From Diphasiastrum complanatum (taxonomy: Eukaryota > Streptophyta > Lycopodiopsida > Lycopodiales > Lycopodiaceae), in contig MU831827.1 of the NCBI GenBank assembly GCA_029204225.1, forward strand, positions 38,698 through 102,697: 64,000 bases of DNA, read 5' to 3'. Shown here piece after piece: positions 49,296-62,182 of this stretch. The notes beneath the pieces are model-generated. The model searched no databases. It had not been told where the DNA came from and was given only the letters and a program-made list of their open reading frames with translations. The translations under genes were made by a program, and so were the position numbers. The stretch's first letter is position 1, and each line of letters begins with the position of its first letter.

Positions 49296-50524
49296 ATGTC
49301 TTCAAGTGATGGGTTAAGTGGAAGGTCAAGTGGGAGACCATCTAGGAGAAGAGCTCATGAGGAGCCCGAAGAATATAATCAAGAGTGGTTTGAGAATCTA
49401 TCTCCTCAACAAAGAGATAGAATAAAAAATCTTGTGTTATCTTCTTCGGGTGAATCATCCGAGAGAAGAGCTTCCAAATATGCCCCTTCCCAAGAATCGT
49501 GTAGTGTGTATTATGATCTTAATCCACATGGTGGAGTTATAAAAAATACGCGTGACAATGTAGTTCATGCCCGTTTGCGTGATTTAGTTGCTTTATATTT
49601 TGGTAAAGATTACAGGATTGATTGGTCCTCCCAATCGCTTGAGGACAAAAATAAAATAATAGAGACTTTACATTCTAAATTCCCTCAATCTTATGCTTTT
49701 AGTAGGACTTGGGCCTTGGATTCAATGTGCCTTTGGATTCAAAACAAAAGGCAATTGATGAGAAGAGCCGTGAGGAATCCCAAGAATCCCACGAAGCCTG
49801 GATGGTGCTCCAAAAGGGATTGGAACAAGGTGAAAGAGGAATTGTTGCAAAACAATCCCCAAAAGTATGAACAACAACGTAGGGCCGCCGCTGAGAAGCT
49901 CTTAAAACATGGCCAAAGTCACTTGGGATCGGGAGGAAGGGGCAATCTAGAGGCCCAATATGTAAGTGCAATTTTTTTTACTATGATTCTATTTTTGTAG
50001 TGAAATTGTTAATGTTTTTTTATTGCTAAACTATATTGTATTGCTAAACTATGTTTTTTTGTTGAATGTAGCTTAGTGATTTTGGAAGACACATGACCAC
50101 CACAGAGTACAAACAAGATTACAATCATGGATATGCCGACCTTAAGGCTTTTATGGAATCCCATGGATTGTTTCCAATCGTAAACTCTTAACCTTTATTG
50201 TTTGGGGTTGTTTACTTTGTGATTTACAAGTAAGTTTAATCTCAATTTAATTAAATCTTTGATTCTATACCTTTATTGTTTGGGGTTGTTTACTTTGTGA
50301 TTTACAAGTAAGTTTAATCTCAATTTAATTAAATCTTTGATTCTATTTTGTAGAGAGGCTCTACAACTTCAAGCGTTTGTGATGTGAAAGAAAATGTGAA
50401 AATTTTTGAAGAGTAAAATGTGGAAAAGAACATGAGTGAGAGCGAAGGGGAGTTTGAAGATGTGGACACCAACGTACATCTACAAGACGAAGGAGGCGAG
50501 GAGAGAGGAAGTGATGATGAGTAG
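49296..50524 (+). CDS. CACTA ORF1, Transposase_24-type protein
   Basis: Exon 1 (49296-49961) starts at ATG and encodes a Ser/Arg-rich N-terminus, NQEWFENLSPQQRDRI, VHARLRDLVALYFGKDY and a C-terminal basic helical region (WIQNKRQLMRRA, GWCSKRDWNKVKEELL), the pattern of the plant Transposase_24 family that accompanies TNP2. A GTAAGT donor and a TAG acceptor give exon 2 (from 50072: SDFGRHMTTTEYKQDY). A third exon from 50354 follows a second possible intron (donor GTAAAC) that contains a 75-bp direct duplication (about 50190-50340). Exon 3 has a TAA within EE-stop-NVEKNMSESEGE, then ends in an acidic ...GSDDE tail. If that TAA is real, the protein ends about 35 codons early. Its likely role is DNA binding in transposition (family knowledge). 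Confidence 0.7.
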
Positions 50525-51159
50525 AGGTTTTTAAATTAAATGTAAGGCCTTGTAGAAGGCAATGTAGGAAGGGAGAATTTATTCTCTCATCAATGTACTT
50601 TTTTTTAAATCAATCAATATAATGTTTTGGCATCACATAATTCTTGAAAAATTATGAATGCATATATTTTTATCATGAATGAAAATGTATAGTCTATTGA
50701 ATGCACATCTATTGAATGCAAATGTATCTATTGATGTATTCAATGCAATGTATAGTCTATTTAATGCACATCTATGGAATGCAAATATATCTATTGATGA
50801 ATTCAATGCAATGTATCTATTTTAGCACATGATTTGCATGCTAGAATGCACAATAGAAAGTAATGAAAAGCACAATGAAAAGTAATGGAAACCACAATAT
50901 AATGCATCAATAGATAACACATTAAGTTATCAACTAAATATCAAATGAATCAAAATAAATGTGATTTACCTTTACTATTGTATCTCCATTGTTTTACAAT
51001 CTTTGCTTTTCCTTTTGCATGCACTTGATCTTTCAATCCTTTGCAATGAAAGCTCTTTTTTCATTTTTCATATCCAAGCCTACATCACAAACAAAAAAGA
51101 TCTTAGAACTTATGATCACAAAACACATACTATTAACATCCATGAACTAAAAATCCTAA
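50525..51159. other. 3' region of the CACTA ORF1
   Basis: It matches 10373-11159 of the other element, including repeated GTATAGTCTATTGAATGC-like units (about 50687-50810) that create small loops of tandem repeats. No additional gene is evident. Confidence 0.6.
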
Positions 51160-51790
51160 ACACTATCAATCTTCTCACTCGCATTCATCCCCATCTCATT
51201 CTCACTCCCATCTATACTCTCTTTTTCTCTCTCTCACACAACAGAAAAAATGAACTTTCATCTAGTTTAGGAGCGAACCACATTTTGGTTCGCGCCAAAC
51301 ACTTTTTTTTTGGTAAAAAAAAAGTGCGTGGCTTATCCATGCAAAATCCAGAGAGCTGGGGCCGTGGATACCGCGTGGATATAAAAAAAATTTATCCATG
51401 CAGTATCCACGGCCCCAGCTCTCTGGATTTTGCGTGGATAAAAAAAAATTTGCGTGGGCCACGTGGTATCCACGCGAAAGCTGAGCCTTTTTTTTTTAGA
51501 TGTTACTATGGAGTGGATTAGAATTCCAATTTTCGGCACCGGGTGTCAGAAGTTTGCCCGACTACTGGTTGTCGGAGTTGGCGTGGATGATCCACGCATG
51601 GATAATCCACGGAGTTTGAATTTCACGACCTCCGACCGATCTACTGCCGGAAATGAGACTTGTGTGGAACATCCACACGTGGATAATCAACGCGTCCGTA
51701 TCCACGCTTATCCACAGCTATATCCATGCAAAATTTTTGTTGCCCGCGCGTCCTCCTTTGTATTGTGCGTGGATATTTGCTACATGTGTT
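51160..51790. repeat. Subterminal repeat cluster and right end of the CACTA insertion
   Basis: It contains a long inverted repeat around 51345-51440 (CCAGAGAGCTGGGGCCGTGG against CCACGGCCCCAGCTCTCTGG), a one-base palindrome variant (ATCCACGCATGGAT, 51590-51603) and many GTGGATA half-sites. Its final part (TTTGTATTGTGCGTGG, ATATTTGCT) equals the end of the other copy near 11690. Beyond about 51790 the copia N gag frame begins. Confidence 0.8.
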
Positions 51791-52305
51791 CTTGTGAAAT
51801 CTGAGTGTGTTGATATGATCATCACCCAATTCTCATATGTAGAGGGCAAGCTTGAAAGCAATGTCATAATTGCGTCTTGATCGTCTATGACTGATTCGAG
51901 AGCAGCCATCTGTTGCAAGAGATTTTTAAACTGGTTAATGTGACTCTGAAGAGAATCACCAGTAGACATCTTGAAAGTGAAGAATTTCCTTCGTAGATGT
52001 AACTTAGTAGTTACATCCCTCACGTCATATAGTGATTTCAAGATGTCCCAAACATCTCTTGACCTTTTAGCTTCAACTATGTGTCCAATCAATGTATCGG
52101 ATATATTGAGGATAATAAGCACGAAAGCTTTACTGTCCTTCGATTTTCACCTTGGGTCATCGTTTTCAGGTTTTAGTTCTGCACATGTAACAACATCCCA
52201 TAATTCACTGGCGACTAGCAAGGTCTTCATCTTAAATTTCCACAAATGATAATTGGATCCATTCAGCTTGTCTGCGATAAGACCAGCTTTATTTTGAGAA
52301 TCCAT
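51785..52305 (-). pseudogene. Copia N gag, N-terminal part
   Basis: It starts at ATG 52305 (MDSQNKAGLIADKLNGSNY, then HLWKFKMKTLL) and continues with DVWDILKSLYDV, LHLRRKFFTFKM and ALESVIDDQDAIMTLLSSLP, a clear UBN2-type gag. One TGA (near 52150, after NDDPR) interrupts it, possibly from an Arg codon. It is cut at about 51790 by the CACTA insertion. Confidence 0.85.
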
Positions 52306-52498
52306 CTGGAACTTAGTCTGTCGATTGTATCGATGACGCTAAGATGCAGTAATGCCAACAATAGGAGATCAATTCTCTGATACTGAAAGGTTGAAAAGAA
52401 CTGAAGAGTATGATATCAATTTGATATCGCGAAAGATATCAAGTATTAGAGCTTTTGCTCTGATATCGAAATAGTATTAGGCCCTGACAGAGATCACA

Positions 52499-52510
52499 GC
52501 TCTGATACCA
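52499..52510 (-). other. Primer-binding site of copia N
   Basis: TGGTATCAGAGC on the minus strand, directly inside the 5' LTR. Confidence 0.95.
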
Positions 52511-53134
52511 TGTCAGAAAGAGGTGTGCTGAAGATAGGTTGAACTCGAAAAGAAACGAATGAAAATAATTCGAGTGTCTAGAAAGAAAACTTTTTGTGCA
52601 TGGCGGAATAAATTATCTTCCTCTTCCTCAATCCAAAACTACACCTATCAATTTCAAACAAAGCCAATAGTGATAGAAATCACGTTTGATCTTATAGTAA
52701 CTAACTTTGAAATATCAGTACTACAGTGATTACATAGCCAAACAATAATGCATTGAATTATCAGACAAATAATTTGTCGCGAATCATTCGCAAATCACTA
52801 GACAAATAATTTGTCGCGAAGAACTACTGTAAACGCATACATTATGAGACGAAGTTGAACGCAATGAAAATGGTATTCATTCAGTATGAAAACGAAACAG
52901 AAGTAAATGAGTACAATAAGTTGTAGATCGAAGCCGCGTACTATATGCTATCTCTGAGCGGTTAAAATGAAAGTCTGAATTAAGCACAATGCTGATAAGC
53001 AATAGTGCAATAACAATCTCTAAAACAACTCTAAAAAGTGAGCTAGAATGCTCAAGAGTGTACAAGCTCGCAGACTTGAGAGAGAGGGAGAGAGCTAACT
53101 ATTCAAATGCTTCTTGTTCATAACTTGGAAACTA
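52511..53134 (-). repeat. 5' LTR of copia N
   Basis: The partner of 39146-39766. On the minus strand it ends ...TTTCTGACA next to the primer site. Confidence 0.9.
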
Positions 53135-53704
53135 ATATACTCAGCAATTAGGTCATCAAATGCGATTGCCAGTTGGCTCATGTCCGCTGGCATCCATCCA
53201 AATCCTTCTCAGAAATTGATTGCTGATAAGCGGTGACATTTTGTCTGTAAGTAGTCTGTCTTCATAAATGAACTGAAATTGTCACTTTGCAGAAATAAAC
53301 GTAAAACTACCATAGGCAAAAAAGGCGATAGTGTCCTTAAATCCCATTTAGGGTAGCCCTACACTTTACCAGAGTCATTTTCTTAACATTTGAGACACTT
53401 TGGAAAAAGCGAAAAATAGGACTGCATATTTACTCGTATTCCTGACAGGCGACAGTGTCGCTAAAATGCGAAAATGTGACCCTGTGATTTTACATGAGAT
53501 TCCTGACAGGCGAAAAAGCCGAAGTGAGGGAAAATGAAAAGCGACACTGTAGTCAATCTTCGTGTATTTCTACAGACTATTGTAAAAACACTTGTAAATC
53601 TACAGATTGTAAAAGAGCACGGGAAAATCCGCAAAACTGGATAAACAATGAATGAAGATTAAAACCAATTAGTCGATTAGTAAGAAGGAGACTAATCCAA
53701 CACC
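53135..53704. other. Unassigned spacer
   Basis: No gene. There are short palindromic motifs such as GCGACAGTGTCGC near 53451 and repeats of CTGACAGGCGA (53442 and 53504). Possibly a decayed LTR, but no partner is seen. Confidence 0.4.
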
Positions 53705-53910
53705 TGTCCAAACTTCATCTCCACTAAGAATGATATCATCTACATAGTTGAGAAGAATAACTACAAAATTATTTACAAACTTAACGTACAATGAAGGGTC
53801 ATACTCACTAAGATGATATCCGAGTGATATGAGAAAGGAGTTGAGCCTTGCATACCAAGACCTTGGTGCTTTTTTAGTCCATAGAGAATTTTAAACAAAT
53901 TTACCGTATT
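53705..53910 (-). pseudogene. Copia RT fragment Q
   Basis: Minus-strand translation gives APRSWYARLNSFLISLGYHLSEYDP-like sequence followed by NYVDDIILSG (YVDD motif present), the central copia RT. About 200 bp only, ending abruptly. Confidence 0.8.
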
Positions 53911-54591
53911 AATTCACTCATTTACATTTTAGTTACTATTTCGTAAACACGTTGCAGCTCTAAAAACCAGTATAAATATTAAATTAAGTAAACAAAAAAT
54001 AAAATTTCAATAATTATTTAGAACACAATCATGTCAATTTTTTGTTATGTCTACTATGTGCCCCAGCCTGTAAGGCAGGGCCCATAAATGCTGCAATAGA
54101 AAGAAAACGGCCACCACTTGCCACACTACTAGTGACATGTTTTTTTTGGGCCTGGAGAAGGAGAAGGAGAAGGAGAAGACGACGAAGAGTATATATGAGA
54201 TTAGTAGGAGAAAAAACGCAAGAGCTGACCAGAAAATCGCCTTTCTTTTGCATTGATCTATAAATCGCCCTTCTTTCCCTCTACATGTACTTGTACGCGA
54301 ATTAACTGAGAAGATGATATATTTTCAACCGATGCCGACTCTCATGATCAAGTTTACACAAAACAAAACCACACCAAAAAGTTCAACTTTAATTTCGTCT
54401 CAGGACGGTATAAGATACTAAGGCAGCTGCGTCAAATTATTTAGTCTTAATCTAGCACGATAATGATACATATTTTCACATACATGCAGATGAACCTATA
54501 TGATCACGTACAGTCGACGTGGACAGTAATACTTAGGATTAATGAAAGAAGTCTTGTATAGATGTGATATATATAGTATAATCAGCTAACT
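53911..54591. other. Spacer and probable 3' UTR of the Mg2+-ATPase gene
   Basis: AT-rich; contains a short (GGAGAA)n tract at about 54150-54180. The portion just left of 54592 presumably holds the 3' UTR and poly(A) signal of the ATPase gene, which I could not pinpoint. Confidence 0.4.
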
Positions 54592-57500
54592 CTATAGCCA
54601 CTTTTTGAAGACTCTGATGTAGGCCATCTTTGCAAGCTGTGCCAAACAACAATAGGCGAAGATAGTAATTGCCAGAAAATAGTAGTAGGAACCATAAGGA
54701 TTAACCATTTTCTCTGTCTTTCCCAGAGGAGTGTATGGGATTCCTAGTCCAAGGCCCACAATGATGCCGGTGGTGATTAAGACTGGCACTGATGCTGTTG
54801 CTTGGATAAAAGGAATCTTTTTGGTACGCAGCATGTGAATGACAAGAGTTTGTGTCAATAGCCCTTCCAAGAACCAAGCTGTTTGAAACACAGCTTGCCG
54901 CTCTACTGTCCGAATGCCGTAATGGAACCACATAAGATTAAAGGTTGTTATATCAAATATGGAACTGATTGGCCCCATGCAAATCATAAAAGTTGCAATT
55001 CCCTTTGCAGACCACTGGTGCGGTGTCTCCAAGTACTCCGGATCCATCTTGTCCCATGGAATAGATGCCTGGCTGAAATCGTATAGCAGATTTTGTGTGA
55101 GAATCTGAATAGGCTTCATGGGGTCGAATGGCAGCCAAGCGGATGCTACTAGAATAGAGAAAACATTTCCGAAATTTGAACTAGCTGCCATTTTGATGTA
55201 CTTGATTGTGTTTCCATGCGTTATACGGCCTCTTGTAACTCCTGCAACCAGAACATTTAGATCCTTCTGTAGCAGAATAATATCGGCAGCATCTTTTGCA
55301 ACGCTAGTAGCAGAGTCTACCGAGATTCCCACATCCGCTGACTTTAGTGCAAGTGAATCATTGATACCATCTCCTAGGAATCCAACCGTATGACTTCCAA
55401 CCTTGAGAGCTTCTACTACCTTTAGCTTTTGATTAGGGGTCAACTTTGCCATTATTGTAGCTTGATGAACCGCTTTCACAAACTCATTTGAATCCAAAAG
55501 CGCAAGTTCTGGACCGCTGACAACAAAATCTGTAGCTATGCCAACATCCTTACAAATTTTGACAGCAATGGATAAGGCATCACCTGTTAGAACCTTAATT
55601 GCAACTCCTTTTCTTTCTAGGGTTTCGATGGCTTCCTTTGCCGATTCTTTGGGTGGATCTTGGAATGTTAATATACCATGAAATAGCATGTCACTTTCTT
55701 CGCTATGCTTATATTTATGTTGCTCACTTGAGAACTGCACGCATACGCAGCAAATTAATAGTTGCAGGTTCAATCTCAAATTCAAATGAACATCAACACG
55801 TATATCTACAAAGTTTATAGGTAAAAGCAAGTAAACAAAAGAATGGACATTCAGTCCATCGATGATAGTCATTATCACCTTGGAGAAATGATCATGTACT
55901 GTGGGTGGTGACATATTCGTGACGGTTGCATGTTTCCGTTGTTTCAATTCCTTTGTTGCTACTGCAACCAGGCGAAGACCATCAGCGTTAAGCTCCTCGC
56001 CCATTGATAACAGCTTCTTGCGGTACTCTGGAGTCATAGCTACACGACCTTCACTATCAGTTTGCACACTGGAGCATATCTCTAGCATCTCCTCTAAAGC
56101 ACCTTTGGTCACTAAGAGGCAAGGTTTCGAGCCTATGCTTGATATGGCATTGTGATCAACTTCCACTTGAGATGATTGCCGTCCGTCGTTGATACCGAAG
56201 TCTTCCATCTCTAGAATGACAGACATTCGCCTTCTTACAAAGTCAAAAGGGAGCTCACTCACGAGCTTGTACTTGGAAGGATCTATCTTTCGGTCTCCTC
56301 CCAGGAGCACCTGATCTCCAAAGGACAAAATCGCAGAATCGATTAAGTTTCTCAAGCCAGTCTGGAAATGAGAATTGAGGTACGCATATTCAAAAACATG
56401 ATCCTTGGAAATGCCATGACAGTCCATGTACTGAACCATTGCCACGCGATCAATGGTAAGGGTTCCCGTTTTATCCGTGCAAAGTATGTCCCTGTCAAAG
56501 CAATACTTCAGATTCATAAATTGCAACACTGAGAATATCACACATTGTTGTGTGGTTTTCCATAACGATATTCCATATTAAGCTTCAAAGGAGGTAAGCA
56601 CAAGTACAATCTTTTTATTAATGTATTACGAGCTCAACAGTTTGGAAACAGTCTCAGGAATGGCACTTGGCAAAATTGCTGGTGATTCTAGGAACTTACA
56701 TGGCCCCCATATTTTGAACCGAGTCCAAAGTCTTCACTATACATTTCTTCCGTGCCATAACAAGTGCACCCCGTGCTAAATTGGCATTCACAATCATGGG
56801 GAGCATTTCTGGTGTAAGCCCAACTGCGACAGAGATCCCAAATAATGCACTATTCCCCCAATTGTGAGTTGTGAATCCACTTATTACAATCACAATGGGA
56901 ACCATTGCTAGCATGAAGCATATCAGAAGGTAAGACACACGTCGCACCCCTTTTTGAAAAGAATTGATCGGTGCTCTTCTGGCTAAAGAAGTAGCAATAG
57001 TGCTGATGTACGTATGGTCGCCCGTAGATATTACAACGCCGAGGGCTCCACCAGATTCTACACTTGTTCCCTGGTACAGAAATAACGCTAGACGTATCTC
57101 AATAATAAAATTTGGAGCAAGTTTTTGATGACGTCACAAGGACGCCAATTATCCGAATGATATATTTCGTGTTCCCTCTTATTTAAAAAACAACACCAAA
57201 TCAAGCGGTGCTAGAAAGAAAAGAACTAACCATAAAGCACACATTTTTTAGATCCAACAACGGTGTAGATTCATCCTCGATCACATCTGCATATTTCTCA
57301 ACTGCAATGGACTCTCCTGTTAAAGCAGATTGACTGCATAGTAGCAAATCCTTACATGACGTCAGAGCACTTATAAAGAGAGAGTCATCTCAATACATAA
57401 AAGGCTAATCAGATGAAATAGCAGCGCAATGTTCCACTCTGGCCGGTCCAGGGTATGGCATATATGCTTACCTTTGCTACCGAAAATTGAAATACAAAAT

Positions 57501-59197
57501 TCTTGCGTAAACAAAGCAACAAAACAAAGCCCATAAACTAATAACCAAAGATATTGAAACTCATGACTTAGTACTGCACCAATGTGACCATCCTACGTGG
57601 CAGCATTCCTATTTAAGTCTATAGGCATACGAGCACTGAAATTCTATTGGTGACTAATGTTAGACCTAGTCTTATTAAACCCTAAACCCTAAACCTTGTA
57701 ATGAAGGTGATTCTCAAAATTTTTAAAAATAGCAAAGGTACCTTACAAATTGTAATGTATATATTGCTATTATAATTTTCAAATAGTAATTGCAATTGCA
57801 ATATTATGTTTGAGCATTGAAAGAAAAGAAACTTAAATGGATTGACGAAGTTCAGACTTTTCTGCAATCTGCACTCGTATTGTATATACAAACATTTTAC
57901 GGGGGCGCGATTTTGAGTTATATTACCTCACGAGAAGATTGTTTGATGTCAACAAATATATGTCCCCGGGAAGAAGGTCTCCTGTCCTCAGGATAACAAT
58001 ATCGCCAGGGACTACAACTTCTTGACTAATTTCCACCTCTACACCATCTTGGGCAGAATCGTTCTCGCGTCGCTTAACCGCAGCGCCATCTCTAACCAGT
58101 TCTGAGAGTTTTGAAGCCGCCCTTGAGCTTTTAAACTCCTGATGTGTTGTAACGAAAAATGGACAAATATTAGTCATTTATAGAGACAGTCATATATAGA
58201 TGTACATCAAGTCATTGTCTGCCGATGTCCCTTAATAAGTATATTGTACTTTGATCGTGAGTTATGTTTTAAAAAATTCTATGTTCACATCAGCCTCATA
58301 TAGATTTCTTTTCAGTACACGTTCTTCTCAAATCGAAACTCATATCTTATCTTTTTGATAAGGTGAAACGACAATCACCTGATAAAATCTAACCCCAACG
58401 CTCAGCACAACCATGAGGCACATCACAATCACTGTGGCTATGTCGCTTGTCGCGCCCGATATGGTTGCCAATACCAGTAGTATGACGTTAAAAGGATGCC
58501 AAAAAGCATTCCATAAGATCTTGTACCATCTCCTTGCCAACTTAGTAGAAAGAACATTTGGACCATGCTGCTTCAAACGCTCCTGTGCGTCCTCTGTCAT
58601 GAGACCTGGCAACAACATATATTGCACAAAGTTAGAGTCTCAACCTTCTCAGTCGTAGAGCACACTGAACATCTCCAGATGCAGTGAAATATATCTTCCT
58701 AAGCAGGACTGAAACTTCGGGGTTTTATGCCAATCTGCGGATCATCGTAGTATCATTTGGATATTACAGAGAGTTCCACAACCGCGTTCAACACAAACCA
58801 TTCAAGCTGGTCTTTAATGACGCTAAAAGTGCATCTTTGTCCAAGGTAGCACTGCGCACAATGTTATCCTCCACATTCTTGGCGTTATTTGCTTTTGCCG
58901 AAGATGGTAAACTGCAATCTGCAGTACGGAGAATAATAGTTCATATTATCAACCTTTTTAGTTACTTCAAATCTTACGAATAAGAAAGTATTCCTCTGAC
59001 AGTGTTTCAAAAATTCAATGGTGAACATGCTGAGTGAGAAGTTATTAGAATTGTCATGCCATTAAAACCAAACAGTGAAACTAACCTGACAAAAAGTTGG
59101 ATACTAGATTGCATATATCTACCGCCCTTGCAGCTAAAGTTCCCTCCTTTGGAGCCTTTGCAATTGCCTTTTCAACATCAAACAATGGATCAGCCAT
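54592..59197 (-). CDS. Bacterial-type (P3B, MgtA-like) Mg2+-transporting P-type ATPase
   Basis: Seven exons give 926 codons: 59086-59197, 58379-58605, 57927-58138, 57231-57333, 56700-57070, 55879-56491, 54592-55734. Every junction is GT-AG and every codon phase fits. MgtA proteins are about 900 residues, so the length matches. Motifs: membrane pair 1-2 (HPFNVILLVLATISGATSD), TGES 189-192, membrane helix 4 PEMLP 305-309, phosphorylated Asp348 in CTDKTGTLT, the KGA nucleotide site, TGDAL, and GDGIND 667-672. NLLYDFSQASIPWDKMD and FQTAWFLEGLLTQTLVIHMLRTKKIPF are signatures of the bacterial Mg2+ group rather than plant H+- or Ca2+-ATPases. It should use ATP to move Mg2+ into the cytoplasm across a membrane. 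The membrane is unknown and I see no clear targeting peptide. ATG 59197 (MADPLFDVEKAI) is chosen because the frame and first donor fit; an upstream non-coding exon is possible. Confidence 0.93.
55735..55878 (-). other. Intron 6 of the Mg2+-ATPase: 144 nt, in frame, no stop
   Basis: The donor CAAG|GTGATAATG and acceptor GCGTGCAG|TTCTC bound 144 nt, a multiple of three with no stop codon. Retention would insert 48 mostly hydrophobic residues into the cytoplasmic N-domain. Removing it restores the conserved join from LKQRKHATVT... to ...SDMLFHGILTFQDPPK, so it is read as an intron. Confidence 0.85.
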
Positions 59198-62182
59198 GAC
59201 TCCAGCGCCAAGCTGTATGAGTCCAGGCCAATCAAGGCAAGCAGCTGCAAGGAGTAAAATCCTTTGGCTCTCTTAGAGCGATCTGGGTGTAGTTACATTC
59301 GTATGGGAGTGTCCATTTATATGTGAGATCCTCGCTAGAAGAAATTTGGCATGGTAGATCACAACAAACCAAAGATGCTTCTGGATCAACTGGGTATATA
59401 AGTATCCAAGATTCCAAGCCTAATTTGAGAGGCTAGGGCTTCTTCTCCGCAGTCTTTACATGTAAAATTATTTAGGTACTGTTATCTTCACGTAGGCCAT
59501 TCTTTGGTTAGAAAACGACAATGATATTGAAATTAGAATGATTGATATCGTGGCTGCATTGTGCACTGGATGAAGCAAGAAAACCTTCCCAGCAAAACTT
59601 CTCGCCAGTCACATTCTAATCCACGACTATGATATTAGGCGACCTACCTGGATCACCAAATTATTCCCTCCATCGCCATTCCTATCCCCATCACCACCAG
59701 TGCTTGCACGAAACCTTCGTTACCGTCTACTTGTATACCAATTCAATGAGCCACATTTTTGTTTTCTTCTTACTCTTCTCTCCATTTTCTCCGAGACACC
59801 TTCCTGAGCTGCACCCGAACTTGTTTAAAAAATAACGCTCATGCCAATTAGTTAGCTTACATATATCTTTAGGGATCTTAATAACACCTCTAGAATCAAA
59901 ATGTACTATGGAATGGGCTGGGCATAGGCCATTCTGATTGGTTTAGATTCTCAGAAATTTTTTAGGCGAGGCCCATCTGAACTGGGGTAATAGATAATTG
60001 CGTAATAGATACTTTGAAAAATTTTACATGCTCATTATATTAAACATAATGAGCAGTTTGACTTTTTCTGCCCACTTTGAATCTGCCACGTGGCATGCCT
60101 GACGCCTGACACCTGGCGCGCAGACTGGAATGGGCAACAATTATTTTTTTAAAAAAACAGATGCATATTCTACTTTTTAATTTGTCCAAAAATGGGCACA
60201 ATATGCACAAAGTATCCATTACCTTCATGTACATTTAGAACAAAATCTTTTGTAAGATTCCTTTTCACAATTCTCAAATGGACAACCAATAATAATAATA
60301 ATACAAGCTAATAATAATAATAATAATACAAGCTACCACATGGCACATGCACATTCTACCACCATATGCGTGTGGTATATAGTAGCTTGTCATGGGCTAC
60401 CATGTGGACATATCTGTCGAAATGTACATGTAGCATCTTGTCATTGACTATGTACATCCACATTCCAAACAAAAATGAGAAAAAAAATATCAAAATGCTG
60501 AAAAAAGAGCCATTGCCTTCCTCAAGCCTTCTGCCCTAGTCAATGGGACCCTCGGCCACAGACCTTCCCCCCTCAAATTATGTTTGCTCAAGGCATTACT
60601 CCCATGTAGCCACATAATGCCTTGGGCAAAATATTTGAGGGAATTTATGCAATCTATAGTTCTAAAAATATTAGCAAAAAGAGGTGACCAGATTTTTATG
60701 GAAGGTATTCACACACACACTCTATCTCTCTCTCTCTCTCTCAAGGTGATTTCACATGTAAGGGGGACAAAAATACTTGTCCCCACACTTACCCCACCCA
60801 CTTTATGATTTTGCATATGAAACGTCTCACTTTTGGTTTGAAACATACTAAATGCATAAATTTGAGGTGGATAAGGAAGGTGAGGATTCTATTGGATGTG
60901 AGGAAGGAGCCACCACTCACCTTGGCAAGTCAAGAAGCACGCTATATTTGCCTTGCATCTTACTTGCCTCATGGTGACATACTTCCACTTATTTGGGCAT
61001 TATTTGGGTCCTTTCCACTTACCCTCTTTGCTCAATGTGGAAACATTTTTTTCAGCTCTTTTGTTCATAATTTTTGAGTTAAATTAGAAATTTAATATAT
61101 GAAATCACAATAATTTATACTAAAATCAACTGCTAAAAATCATTAAATAATCCATGATAGAAAATATCCATGCCCATAACAAAAAAATTATAATGTTTTA
61201 TATTGTTTTTACCAATTTATTTAACATATACATCATAATTTGATGTTGTTGTACATATTTGCATTGCACACGTAATGGTTATTTTGGATAAGATTTAAAG
61301 AATTTTCTTGACCTTTACATTGGAGAATAGTACATCTAGTGACTAATATAAGGGTCAAGTGATTTTAGAGAACTTAATTCTCACTCTTACGAGCTCGGTG
61401 CCAGTTCTCAAATGACTTTTCAAAGTCACTAGAAAGACCATTATCCAATACCTAATGGTTTTGTGTAGCTTGGTTCTACATGTCAAATTTAATGATGCAT
61501 GCTCTTATTAGTTGACTTTGTTCATTCCACACTCATAAGCTCTTGTTGTTTTTATTCAAGGGTTTGTGTCCTCAAACTGTAGCTTATAACCAAATGGTTC
61601 AAATATGGAATAACACATGTAGATCTTGCTTAAAAAGCCAAAAGCGGTAACAGTGGAGCTAAGCTAGAGATCAAACAACAATATTCACCCTCAAGCCACT
61701 CTGTGTGGATGTTGAAGTGAAGAGCAGAGACAGTTGGTAACCAAAAAAGTGAAAGCTCAATATGGAGGAGCTAGCGAGTTCCTACAAGCCTTTATAGACC
61801 TAGGAGGTGCTTGTCCATGTATCCATGCAATCCTGTATCTTACCAGACATGATAATCTCATGACTATTAATATTCAACATCATGTATACAGTCATCAAAC
61901 ACCATGTACTACCACATATCACAATTAGAGTTTCTGGGCCTTCTCAAGATTACTAATCACAAATCTAGCCTTGAATGGAATTTTAAGATGTAGCTACTTC
62001 AAATGTTGACAATTAAAAATACCCATGTATACGATTATTCCAAATTCTTGGTAACTACACATGAATGCATCATTCTTCCCCCCCTTGAACTGCTTTTATC
62101 CTCAAAGGTGAAATTTAGAGTTCTTCTTCTTTACACTTTCACCTCTTTCTTGATATATATATTAATTAATTAGGCCAAAATG
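59198..62182. other. Intergenic region upstream of the Mg2+-ATPase gene
   Basis: No gene is supported. Small frames such as 59629-59835 and 60805-61077 lack domain signals. There are (TAA)n tracts at 60289-60330, a CA/CT microsatellite at 60710-60742, and AT-rich sequence. The part next to 59198 should contain the ATPase promoter, but no core element can be called with confidence. Confidence 0.5.

Noticed and set aside
54042-54263. Small plus-strand frame with an Arg run
   Set aside because: The Arg run is a translated (GGAGAA)n tract; no homology or gene context supports it.
57676-57700. Telomere-like CCCTAAA repeats in an ATPase intron, and similar motifs near 490, 6417 and 7388
   Set aside because: Only two to three units each. 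Short telomere-box motifs are common in plant genes and do not indicate a telomere or a fusion.
60805-61077. A 90-codon plus-strand frame
   Set aside because: No recognisable domain, no neighbouring gene structure, and AT-rich background; chance frame.
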